Made by a program: the position numbers and the translations under genes. A stretch of DNA of 9,630 nt from Planctomycetota bacterium (GTDB taxonomy: Bacteria; Planctomycetota; Planctomycetia; Gemmatales; Gemmataceae): NCBI GenBank assembly GCA_016200155.1, contig JACQFG010000144.1:1-9630 (forward strand). Reading direction: 5' to 3'. A model generated the notes under the pieces. It ran no database searches and was not told the DNA's origin. It saw only the letters and a list, made by a program, of their open reading frames with translations. Shown in pieces: positions 1 through 6,794 of this stretch; positions within the stretch are counted from its first letter, which is position 1, and every line of letters begins with the position of its first letter.

Positions 1-1071
1 CTCGAAGCCCTGCGGCAAACCGATGCCGACACGCCGCCCGCCGCGTGGAAGCTGTCGCCGCGCTCGGTGTTCACCTACATCGTCGGAGGCAAGCCGCTCA
101 AGGCGAAGATCGACGGCAAGGCGATCGAGGTGCCGATCACGCGCAAGTTCTTCGGCGAAGATTCCCTCGTGGAACGCGCCATCGTCACGCTGGCATCGGA
201 GCGAGCGCTGCTTCTGGTCGGCGAACCGGGAACGGGCAAGAGCTTTCTGTCCGAACATCTGGCCGCCGCGATCACGGGCAACTCCTGCCTGACGATCCAG
301 GGCACGGCGGGGACGACGGAAGAGCACATCAAGTACTCGTGGAACATCGCCCGCGTCATCGCCGAGGGCCCGCGGCCGGAGAACCTCATTCCCGCGCCGA
401 CCATGGTGGCGATGAGGATCGGCGGGCTGCTGCGGTTCGAGGAGATCACCCGCTGCGTGCCGGACGTGCAGGACGCGCTGGTGTCGGTGCTGTCGGACAA
501 GGCGATCGCGGTGCCGGAGTTGCCCGATCACAACATGGTCTGGGCTCGGCCGGGCTTCAACGTCATCGCGACAGCCAACACGCGCGACCAGGGGGTGAAC
601 GAACTCTCGGCCGCTCTCAAGCGCCGCTTCAATTACATCTACATTCCGATCATCGCCGATCAAAAAACGGAGATCGAGATCGTCCAGCAGCGTTCGATGG
701 AATTGCTGAGCCGCTATGACATCCCGACCAAGCTGACGCCGCCGGTGATCGAGCTGCTGGCGACGGTCTTTCGCGAGCTGCGGCAAGGCAAGACCGCGGA
801 TGGGATCAACATCAAGAAGCCGTCGACGGTGCTGTCCACGGCGGAGGCGATCGGCACCGCGCTCGATGCCGCCCTGCACGCCCGCTTCTTCGGTGATCAG
901 CCGGCCGGCCCCGAGCACATCGCCCGCAACCTCATCGGCTCGATCGTTAAAGAAGATCAAAGCGATCTCGACATCTTGAAGGAGTACGTCGTCCTGGTCG
1001 GCAAAAAACGGGCGGCGAACAACAAGTTGTGGAAAGAGTTTCACGACACGCTGCTGGCGGAGCTCGGGTAA
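1..1071 (+). CDS. MoxR-type AAA+ ATPase, 5'-partial
   Basis: The reading frame is open from base 1; 356 residues are visible and the start lies outside the window. The GTG at 67 is inside conserved sequence (the stretch before it, WKLSPRSVFTY, fits the family), so it is unlikely to be the start. Counting from base 1, Walker A is GEPGTGKS at residues 74-81, the Walker B region is LLRFEEI at 143-149, sensor 1 is in ATANTRDQG at 190-198, and an LKRRF arginine-finger segment is at 206-210. These are MoxR-family features. MoxR ATPases hydrolyse ATP to remodel or load cofactors into partner proteins together with VWA proteins (RavA/ViaA, NorQ/NorD, CoxD/CoxE). A VWA gene lies two genes downstream, which supports that role here. 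Walker B has Glu-Glu where Asp-Glu is usual; from memory this subgroup often has it. Target protein unknown; DUF5682 is the obvious candidate by position. Confidence 0.9.
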   Translation, partial: LEALRQTDADTPPAAWKLSPRSVFTYIVGGKPLKAKIDGKAIEVPITRKFFGEDSLVERAIVTLASERALLLVGEPGTGKSFLSEHLAAAITGNSCLTIQGTAGTTEEHIKYSWNIARVIAEGPRPENLIPAPTMVAMRIGGLLRFEEITRCVPDVQDALVSVLSDKAIAVPELPDHNMVWARPGFNVIATANTRDQGVNELSAALKRRFNYIYIPIIADQKTEIEIVQQRSMELLSRYDIPTKLTPPVIELLATVFRELRQGKTADGINIKKPSTVLSTAEAIGTALDAALHARFFGDQPAGPEHIARNLIGSIVKEDQSDLDILKEYVVLVGKKRAANNKLWKEFHDTLLAELG

Positions 1072-1098
1072 GTGTTCTCAGCGGTTGAAATATGCCTT

Positions 1099-1174
1099 GT
1101 AGCCGCAGGCTTTAGCCTGCGGCGGTGTGCTGACTCCGTCGAATTGACGGCCGCAGGCTAAAGCCTGCGGCTAC
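1099..1174. repeat. REP-like inverted pair (BIME-like), GTAG at outer ends
   Basis: Two 24-base units face each other. The unit at 1099-1122 is GTAG followed by a short palindrome with arms CCGCAGGCT and AGCCTGCGG and a two-base loop. The unit at 1151-1174 is its exact reverse complement and ends in CTAC. With one flanking pair on each side, 1098-1123 can pair perfectly with 1150-1175 around a 26-base loop. A GTAG tetranucleotide directly before an imperfect or perfect palindrome is the known layout of REP elements moved by RAYT (TnpA-REP) transposases; pairs in inverted orientation are called BIMEs. The element fills most of the gap between the ATPase and DUF5682 genes, so in the transcript it would form a strong internal hairpin. 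There is no following T-run, so I do not call it a terminator. Confidence 0.85.
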
Positions 1175-1211
1175 AGGTATCGCGACGGCGATTGTAAGAG
1201 AGTGCTTATTC

Positions 1212-3674
1212 ATGGCACGCCGAAAAACGGCTGACACGGTGGAAGGCGTCGTCCGGGATGTCGCGGAGCCGAGCGGCCTCGACGTCGCCGCTCTCCAAGC
1301 GCGTGTCGCCGCGGTGCTCGCCGAGGATCTCTACTGGTTCCCGGTGCGGCATCACTCGCCGGCTGCGGCCCGTTTCGTCGAGGCGGCGCTCCAGGAACGC
1401 CGGCCGAGGATCGTCTTCATCGAAGGGCCGGCCGAGGCGAACCATCTCGTCAAGCATATCCTGCACGCGAAGACGAAGCCGCCGATCGCGATCTACAGCT
1501 CGTACCGCGACGACGGCAATGTCCTGGGCCTGGCCGGGATCGCGAGTCCCGCTCCCGATATCCCGGCACGGTTTTCGAGCTGGTATCCGCTGCTCGAATA
1601 TTCGCCGGAGTTCGTCGCAATGAAGACCGCGAAGGAGATCGGCGCCGACGTCGTCTTCATCGACCTGCCCTATCACGCGACGATCCGAGCGGTCACGGAT
1701 CAGGCGCCGGCGGAAATCGATGTGCCCGACCACGCGAACGTCCGCGAATCGGATCACTATTTCGCTGCCAGCGATCTGTACCGCGAACTCGCGAAGGCGG
1801 GGGGCTATCGCACCTGGGACGAAGCGTGGGATGCGCTGTTCGAGATGCGCACGTTCGCGGACCACGAGGACTATCGCCGCGAGATGACCGCGTTCTGCGG
1901 CGGCGTGCGCGCAACGACGCCGCGGGAGCGCATGATTTCAGATGACACGTTGCCGCGCGAGCGGCACATGCTGCGCACGATCGAGACGACGCTGCAGAAG
2001 CAGAACGTGAAGCCGAGTGACGCCGTGGTCGTCTGCGGCGGCTTCCACGTGTTCCTGGATCGCGACGACAAGGAAGCGCCGCCCACGCCGCCGGCGGGCA
2101 CGTGTTACAGCACGGTGGTGCCGTACTCGTACTTTCGCGTCTCGCAGCTTTCGGGGTACGGCGCCGGCAATCGGGCGCCGCAGTTCTATCAGCGCATCTG
2201 GGAGCTGCGCGACGACGCAGCGCCGGACGCCTACCTGATCCAGCACGCCGTCGCCACGCTCAAGCAGGTGCGCAAAAGCCGGGAGCCCGCGTCGACAGCC
2301 GACGCGATCTCGGTCTGTCAGCATGCCAACCTCCTGGCTCGGCTACGCGGTCGGCCGCGGCCTGTGCTCGACGACATCCACGATGCTCTCATCACCTGCG
2401 TCGTCAAGGGAAATCCAAACGAGGAAGGCCTCCACCTCCGCGAGGCGATGGATCACGTCGATATCGGCACCGCGATCGGCAAGGTCACTCCCGCCGTCGG
2501 TCGGCTGCCGATCGTTCAAGATTTCTACGATCGCGTCGATGAACTCGACCTTTCGATGATCTTCGAAAAGGAAAAGAACCTGCGCCTCGATCTCGACAAG
2601 CGCAACGATCTCGCCCGTCGGCAATCGATTTTCCTTCATCGCCTCCGCTTCCTCGAGATCGAAACCGCGTCGCTGCTGGAGGGGGCCGCCGCCGATTTCG
2701 CGACGGGCAAGATCTTCCGCGAGAGATGGCAACTGCGCTGGAGCCCGCAGATCGAGGCGCATCTCGTCGAGCAGAATCTCTATGGCGACACAATCGAGAC
2801 CGCCGTGCTCGCCCGTTTCCGCGAGGGGCTTGTCCGGGACGAGGCCCACGCCGGCAAGACGTGCCAGCGCCTGGTGAACGCCATCCAACTCGACCTGCCA
2901 ATGCTGATGCAGGAAGTCGAGGCGACCTGTGGCCGATCGATCGATCAGGAAACACGGTTCGCGTCGCTGGGCCAGGCACTCGGGGCGCTGTGCGTGCTCG
3001 ATCGGCACGCGATTCACCGCAGCATCCCGCGCGCGTCGCTGGAGAGCTTGCTGATTCGCTGCTATGGCCGCGCCTGTTTTGCGATCGCGGAGGCGGCCAA
3101 CGCACCGGACGACCAACATGGCGAAGTCGTGTCGTCGCTGCTGGCGGTCGCGGAAGTCGTTGGCCGCGATCAGGGCCTGGGGCTCGATCGCCAACTCTTC
3201 GTCGAGCAGGTTCGCCTCACAGCTCGAGCGTCACTGGCGCCGTTTCTGCGCGGCGTCTTCCTGGGCATGCTAGTCGAGCTGCGCGATCTCCCGTCACAGG
3301 AGTTAACGAAGGAACTTCGCGCGCTCGCGCAGGCGCCGGTCGAGATCATGACGACGGCGGGTGACTTTCTCGACGGCATCCTCGCGGTTTCGCGCACCTC
3401 GCTCTTGGTGAACGCCGACGATCTGGTCGAGGCCCTGGACGATCTGCTGCGCGCCGCCGAGTGGGACCCGTTCCTGGTGATGCTGCCGAGATTGCGGGCG
3501 GCGTTCGAACGGCTGCATCGCCATCAGCGCGATTCGCTGGCGGCCAATGTTGCCGAACGCTACGGGCTCAAGAAAAGCCAGCAGCTCACGGAACTGACGA
3601 CGTCCGCAGCCGCGGCGGCGCGGATCGCCCGGATCGATGCGCGTGTCGCGGAGATCATGGAGACCTGGAACTAA
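1212..3674 (+). CDS. DUF5682 family protein
   Basis: An 820-residue protein that I recognise as DUF5682, the usual middle or neighbouring gene in MoxR/VWA operons of this kind. The N-terminal third holds the conserved motifs: WFPVRHHSPAA around residues 42-52 (paired His47-His48), FIEGP around 69-73 (Glu71), VVFIDLPYHA near 145, and VVVCGGFHV around 272-280 (His279). Conserved His/Glu residues in this order, ending in a GGxH-type motif, resemble the EreA/ChaN/TraB-like fold, where such residues form a hydrolytic or metal site; that link is inference. The remaining 500 residues look mostly alpha-helical with no motif I recognise. No signal peptide or membrane segment is seen, so it is probably cytoplasmic. 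ATG at 1212 has only a weak GAGAG (1198-1202) upstream. Function is not established; the context points to a client or effector of the MoxR-VWA pair. Confidence 0.85.
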   Translation: MARRKTADTVEGVVRDVAEPSGLDVAALQARVAAVLAEDLYWFPVRHHSPAAARFVEAALQERRPRIVFIEGPAEANHLVKHILHAKTKPPIAIYSSYRDDGNVLGLAGIASPAPDIPARFSSWYPLLEYSPEFVAMKTAKEIGADVVFIDLPYHATIRAVTDQAPAEIDVPDHANVRESDHYFAASDLYRELAKAGGYRTWDEAWDALFEMRTFADHEDYRREMTAFCGGVRATTPRERMISDDTLPRERHMLRTIETTLQKQNVKPSDAVVVCGGFHVFLDRDDKEAPPTPPAGTCYSTVVPYSYFRVSQLSGYGAGNRAPQFYQRIWELRDDAAPDAYLIQHAVATLKQVRKSREPASTADAISVCQHANLLARLRGRPRPVLDDIHDALITCVVKGNPNEEGLHLREAMDHVDIGTAIGKVTPAVGRLPIVQDFYDRVDELDLSMIFEKEKNLRLDLDKRNDLARRQSIFLHRLRFLEIETASLLEGAAADFATGKIFRERWQLRWSPQIEAHLVEQNLYGDTIETAVLARFREGLVRDEAHAGKTCQRLVNAIQLDLPMLMQEVEATCGRSIDQETRFASLGQALGALCVLDRHAIHRSIPRASLESLLIRCYGRACFAIAEAANAPDDQHGEVVSSLLAVAEVVGRDQGLGLDRQLFVEQVRLTARASLAPFLRGVFLGMLVELRDLPSQELTKELRALAQAPVEIMTTAGDFLDGILAVSRTSLLVNADDLVEALDDLLRAAEWDPFLVMLPRLRAAFERLHRHQRDSLAANVAERYGLKKSQQLTELTTSAAAAARIARIDARVAEIMETWN

Positions 3675-3677
3675 CGG

Positions 3678-3749
3678 CCGCAGGCTGAAGCCTGCGGCTA
3701 CAAAACGTGGCTCGAAATTCGCACGGTAGCCGCAGGCTTTAGCCTGCGG
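3678..3749. repeat. REP-like inverted pair (BIME-like), GTAG at inner ends
   Basis: The same 24-base unit seen at 1099-1174 occurs twice more here in the opposite arrangement. The copy at 3678-3701 is in the CTAC-ending orientation and the copy at 3726-3749 in the GTAG-starting orientation, 24 bases apart. The two differ from perfect complementarity at one base (G at 3687 instead of A), which would still pair as G-U in RNA. The first unit starts three bases after the TAA of the DUF5682 gene, and the second ends inside the ribosome binding site of the VWA gene. Placement strictly in the gap, touching both genes, is typical of REP elements. Confidence 0.85.
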
Positions 3750-3752
3750 AGG
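3748..3752 (+). promoter_or_regulatory. Shine-Dalgarno of the VWA gene, overlapping the REP-like unit
   Basis: GGAGG lies seven bases before the ATG at 3760. Its first two G's are the last two bases of the REP-like palindrome ending at 3749. If that unit folds on itself or pairs with the unit at 3678-3701, part of the ribosome binding site is held in the stem, so translation of the VWA gene could be damped. The site also fixes the choice of start codon. Confidence 0.7.
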
Positions 3753-3759
3753 TACATTC

Positions 3760-4905
3760 ATGTCCCTCACCCCCGCACAAATGCTGGCTCGCTGGCGGCT
3801 TGTCCTGGGCGAGGACGCCGAAGCTCAAGGCATCGGCACGGGCGGCGACGCGCAATTCGACCGCGTCGAGAAACTAATCGGCTTCCTGTTCAAGCCGGCC
3901 GACGCGAATGACGGCAAGGACGGCAAGCGGCCGCCGAAGGACCGGCAAGGAGGCCAGGGCGATTCCCAGCTCACCGTGCCCGACTGGGTCGATCAGGTGC
4001 GCGAACTCTTCCCGCACCAGGTCAAGGAGGTGATGGAACGCGAGCTGATCAATCGCCGCGGCATTCGCGAGCTGATGGAAAAGCCCGAGCTGCTCGAAAA
4101 GATCGAGCCAAACCTCGACCTCGTCAAGACGCTGCTCACGCACAAGGACCTGATGAACGAAAAGACGCGCGGCCTGGCTCGCAAGATCATCGAGCAGGTC
4201 GTGCAGGAGTTGAAGCAAAAGATGAAGCTCCAGGTCGAATCCGCGCTCACCGGCGCCATCCGCCGCGATCGCCACTCGCCGCGCAAGGTGTACCGCAATC
4301 TCGACCTGAAGACCACGCTGCGCCGCAATCTCAAGAACTTCGACGCCAACACCGGGAAACTGCTGGTCGATCGATTGTTCTTTTACGCCGCCGAGCGCAA
4401 GAATCGGCCCTGGCATGTGATCGTGGTGGTCGATCAATCCGGGTCGATGCTGGAGTCGGCGATCTTTTCGACGGTGATGGCGTCGATCTTTTACGAGCTG
4501 CCGTCGCTGCGCACGTCGCTGGTACTGTTCGACACGCAAGTCGTCGACATGAGCGACCAGGTCGGCCAACCGGTGGACGTGCTCCTCGCCGTCCAGCTCG
4601 GCGGCGGGACCGACATCACGCTCGCACTGCAATATGCAGAGCAACTGGTGCGCGAGCCGAAGCGAACCATCGTCGTGCTCATCACCGATTTCTACGAGGG
4701 CCGAAGCGAGACGGAGCTGGTCACCCAGGTGCGTGAGATGTCCGAGGCCGGCATCCGCATGATCGGCCTAGGCGCACTGGGATACGACGCCCGCCCGTCC
4801 TACAACAAGCAAACCGCCGGCAAGCTCCGCAAGCAAGGCATGGACATCCTGGTGTGTACGCCGGAGAGGCTCGCGGAGTGCATGGCACAGATCATCCGCG
4901 GGTAG
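3760..4905 (+). CDS. VWA domain protein (MoxR partner, CoxE-like)
   Basis: A 381-residue protein with a C-terminal von Willebrand factor A domain. The metal-ion-dependent adhesion site is complete: DQSGS at residues 225-229 (DxSxS), Thr284 in GGGTDI, and Asp310 in ITDFYEG. The preceding hydrophobic strand VIVVVDQ and following helix fit the fold. The N-terminal 210 residues are charged and helical, with an acidic/lysine-rich glycine-containing segment near 47-66 (likely a flexible linker) and a helical region reading like CoxE/ViaA-type VWA proteins. No signal peptide or membrane segment, so it is cytoplasmic. VWA proteins of this type bind a MoxR ATPase and link it to its target through the metal site. 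It is the last gene of the operon with the MoxR ATPase and DUF5682 and has a good GGAGG seven bases before the start. Confidence 0.9.
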   Translation: MSLTPAQMLARWRLVLGEDAEAQGIGTGGDAQFDRVEKLIGFLFKPADANDGKDGKRPPKDRQGGQGDSQLTVPDWVDQVRELFPHQVKEVMERELINRRGIRELMEKPELLEKIEPNLDLVKTLLTHKDLMNEKTRGLARKIIEQVVQELKQKMKLQVESALTGAIRRDRHSPRKVYRNLDLKTTLRRNLKNFDANTGKLLVDRLFFYAAERKNRPWHVIVVVDQSGSMLESAIFSTVMASIFYELPSLRTSLVLFDTQVVDMSDQVGQPVDVLLAVQLGGGTDITLALQYAEQLVREPKRTIVVLITDFYEGRSETELVTQVREMSEAGIRMIGLGALGYDARPSYNKQTAGKLRKQGMDILVCTPERLAECMAQIIRG

Positions 4906-4907
4906 CA

Positions 4908-4924
4908 GCGGTGCGGCGCACCGC
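4908..4924 (+). terminator. Hairpin directly after the VWA stop codon
   Basis: GCGGTGC at 4908-4914 pairs perfectly with GCACCGC at 4918-4924 around a three-base GGC loop, starting two bases after the TAG stop. There is no T-run after it, so intrinsic termination would be inefficient; it may instead protect the 3' end of the message. It is placed where the operon should end, before the tRNA promoter. Confidence 0.4.
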
Positions 4925-4972
4925 GAGGTCAATGACTGCCCAAAAGCGACACCGATTTTTCGGACGTTGCTC

Positions 4973-5000
4973 TTGTCGCATCCTGCCATGCGCCGATAAT
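4973..5000 (+). promoter_or_regulatory. Predicted sigma70-type promoter of the tRNA-Lys gene
   Basis: TTGTCG at 4973-4978 (four of six matches to TTGACA) and GATAAT at 4995-5000 (five of six to TATAAT) are separated by 16 bases. Transcription would start near 5007, leaving about 40 bases of leader before the tRNA. This is the best promoter-like pair in the window and its position suits the tRNA gene. Confidence 0.5.
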
Positions 5001-5046
5001 AATCGTGAACCTTGTCGGCGATCGGACGTCCCTATCAAGGTCGGGC

Positions 5047-5119
<73 letters not shown>

Positions 5120-5161
5120 CTTTAAGTCAAGGATTGACAATGGTTTACGGAAAGACGATTT

Positions 5162-5197
5162 TCGGATAAAAGTTCGGATAAATCGTCGGATAAAACG
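5162..5197. repeat. Three tandem 12-base-period repeats after the tRNA
   Basis: TCGGATAAA occurs at 5162-5170, 5174-5182 and 5186-5194, each start exactly 12 bases after the last. The three bases between copies vary (AGT, TCG, ACG). The block sits 42 bases after the tRNA, is AT-richer than its surroundings, and is outside any gene I accept. It could be a small protein-binding iteron-like array or a slipped-strand duplication; the sequence alone does not decide. Confidence 0.75.
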
Positions 5198-5207
5198 GTG
5201 CGGCAAA

Positions 5208-5230
5208 CGGGGAGGCGAAATGCCTCCCCG
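5208..5230. terminator. Possible bidirectional terminator hairpin
   Basis: CGGGGAGGC (5208-5216) and GCCTCCCCG (5222-5230) form a perfect nine-base stem with a five-base GAAAT loop. It lies between the + strand tRNA and the end of the - strand PcfJ gene, so it could stop transcription from both. Neither side has a strong T-run: the minus strand has TTT directly after the stem and TTTT about ten bases further, the plus strand only CTTC. The hairpin is certain; the terminator role is tentative. Confidence 0.45.
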
Positions 5231-5312
5231 CTTCATGTCTCTGGCCTTTCCTTGGCGAACAAACCCGGGGCAAATCTGCAGGAAAAAGTGCGAACGGAAT
5301 TCCAGCCGTAGG

Positions 5313-6533
5313 TCAAAATGCCTCACCGATCTTCAACCCTTCCACCGATGCCCATCGCTCTACAATCGCTCGCTCGCCAGCACTCGCCACTCGGTTGCAT
5401 TTTCCTCGGACCTGGAAGATCTCCTTCGTCGGCATGTCTACATCGATGGTTAATACCCGGCGCTGTCCCCGGCGATTCACCAACTGCATGGACCAAATCG
5501 AAGCCTGGCGGCTGACACACAAGTCCGTGTAGGTCGCCACGCAATGTTGCATTTCTCGCCCTTCAACGAACAACGCCCGGCTCGTCAGCAACTCCGTGAT
5601 CGTCCACACTCGCATGTTGCCCAGCGCCTCGTCGCCTTCAACCCACCGGAAGTCCTTGAACGGAGAACGCCGCCAGCTGATCGTCGGCTGGTTTTCCTCT
5701 CGTCCAAGCTCCCTGTGCCACGCATCGACTTGTCGCAAAATCGAAGCGACCGTCCGTCCCTTCATGGTGAAGTCTGGTCGTGGCGGCGGCAGTCTTCCGA
5801 ACACGCCCGATGGCGAAACGCCCTCTTTCCACTCAAATCGCTGGTGCTGAAGGAAGTCCACCACCGGGCCAATCTGGGCGAGGTCGAGTGTTGGATGGTT
5901 GATGAAGAAATGCAGCACGCTCTCCCAGAAGTCCTCGTTCTCCAAAAACTTGCCGAGCCGAGTGCCGACGACAGCACGGGCCAGGGTTTTGCTGCCGCCG
6001 AGCCCACGCACCTGCGCCCAGCGAATGGCTTGGACAGCGGAGAGGTGATGTGGTGCTTGGGCGAATTGATGGGCCATCGCCTTGGTCAACCGCAACGGCA
6101 ACTTGGCGGTGCGGATGTTCTCGCCTCGGCCCAAGTGCTTGTACCAATCGTGCTGCGGCAGCTTTTCGCCGGGCGGCAGATCGAGCCAAGCGGAGTTCAT
6201 AAATGGTGGCACCGGATACCGGGCAAGGAGATGTTGAGCGAGTGCGTTGAACTGCGGCCACGGATTCTGTTTGACAGGATTCCACGTTTCAACGGGCCTG
6301 AGCCAGTCGCCATGGTACAAGGATAGCGCCAGCAAGCCGGTGTTAAATCCGATCCGATTGTCGCCAGCACGGTCGCTTGGATGAAGCAGGTTGGTCCGGG
6401 TCAGGACGTGCCGAACCAAACGTTCGTAGGCAGGCGGCACTCCGTTGTATCGCTTTGCCAACGTCCGGGTGTCGTGAATTGCATCGTCCAGTTGTTGCTT
6501 GGCCGTTTCTCGAAATAGTCCGTCTCTGCGCAT
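5313..6533 (-). CDS. PcfJ-domain protein
   Basis: A 406-residue protein whose C-terminal part carries the PcfJ-like signature. From the ATG at 6533: FVEGREMQHCVATY ends at residue 335 (His330-Cys331), followed by a cysteine in TDLC, then VLTIDV and FQVRGKCNRVAS before the C-terminal WASVEGLKIGEAF. PcfJ was named from the enterococcal conjugative plasmid pCF10; the biochemical role of the domain is unknown to me, though the conserved His/Cys suggest a catalytic or metal site. The N-terminal 250 residues are Trp- and Pro-rich with no motif I recognise. Start choice: ATG at 6533 has GGGAG at 6542-6546 with eight-base spacing; a GTG at 6593 would add 20 residues but has no good ribosome site. Transcribed away from hen1 and towards the tRNA. 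Its link to the RNA repair genes is unproven. Confidence 0.85.
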   Translation of the reverse strand: MRRDGLFRETAKQQLDDAIHDTRTLAKRYNGVPPAYERLVRHVLTRTNLLHPSDRAGDNRIGFNTGLLALSLYHGDWLRPVETWNPVKQNPWPQFNALAQHLLARYPVPPFMNSAWLDLPPGEKLPQHDWYKHLGRGENIRTAKLPLRLTKAMAHQFAQAPHHLSAVQAIRWAQVRGLGGSKTLARAVVGTRLGKFLENEDFWESVLHFFINHPTLDLAQIGPVVDFLQHQRFEWKEGVSPSGVFGRLPPPRPDFTMKGRTVASILRQVDAWHRELGREENQPTISWRRSPFKDFRWVEGDEALGNMRVWTITELLTSRALFVEGREMQHCVATYTDLCVSRQASIWSMQLVNRRGQRRVLTIDVDMPTKEIFQVRGKCNRVASAGERAIVERWASVEGLKIGEAF

Positions 6534-6692
6534 GATGAAAGCTCCCACGCCATCTGGGGTGTCAGATGGAAGAAGGTTGAGGGAAATCGACACGCCTGGA
6601 TCGGCGGCGATTACCAGCTTTCAGTGCAGATGCGGATGGTTAGATTCATCGGTAGACTGACCTGAGCAATCCCAAAGTGAACCATGCTCTCT

Positions 6693-6713
6693 TGCCGGTT
6701 GTCTTCACCGGCA
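6693..6713. promoter_or_regulatory. Hairpin 1 in the hen1 upstream region
   Basis: TGCCGGT (6693-6699) and ACCGGCA (6707-6713) are perfect inverted repeats around a seven-base loop. It lies in the gap between pcfJ (-) and hen1 (+), six bases before a second, larger inverted repeat. Either an operator or a structured 5' leader of the RNA repair operon. Confidence 0.5.
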
Positions 6714-6719
6714 CTGGAT

Positions 6720-6755
6720 GCCTGGGACAAGGTGAAAGACAATCTTGTGCCAGGC
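6720..6755. promoter_or_regulatory. Hairpin 2 / operator-like inverted repeat upstream of hen1
   Basis: GCCTGGGACAAG (6720-6731) and CTTGTGCCAGGC (6744-6755) match as inverted repeats at 11 of 12 positions, separated by exactly 12 bases. It ends 39 bases before the hen1 start codon. No T-run follows, so it is not a typical terminator. The length and symmetry suit a dimeric repressor site or a leader hairpin. I found no convincing -35/-10 pair nearby, so I cannot say which side of the transcription start it is on. Confidence 0.55.
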
Positions 6756-6794
6756 TGGGTTCGTCTTTAGGTCCGTGATTGTGAGGCCAACACC

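Noticed and set aside
2343..3194. 283-codon - strand open frame opposite DUF5682
   Set aside because: Shadow of the long + strand coding frame, without motifs or ribosome site.
1099..3749. Palindromic repeats as a CRISPR array
   Set aside because: There are only two pairs, 2.5 kb apart, in alternating orientation and without regularly spaced unique spacers or cas genes; the GTAG-hairpin layout fits REP elements.
5544..6326. Long + strand open frame of 260 codons opposite the PcfJ gene
   Set aside because: It is fully antisense to a protein with clear PcfJ motifs, has no recognisable domain or ribosome site, and its composition is that of a reverse-strand shadow.
6630..6665. 11-codon + strand frame upstream of hen1 as a possible leader peptide
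   Set aside because: No ribosome binding site and no run of regulatory codons; such short frames are expected by chance.
6600..6794. Sigma70 promoters for hen1 and pcfJ in the divergent gap
   Set aside because: Candidate pairs (for example TTTCAG at 6619 with TAGATT at 6641) match too poorly to call with any confidence.
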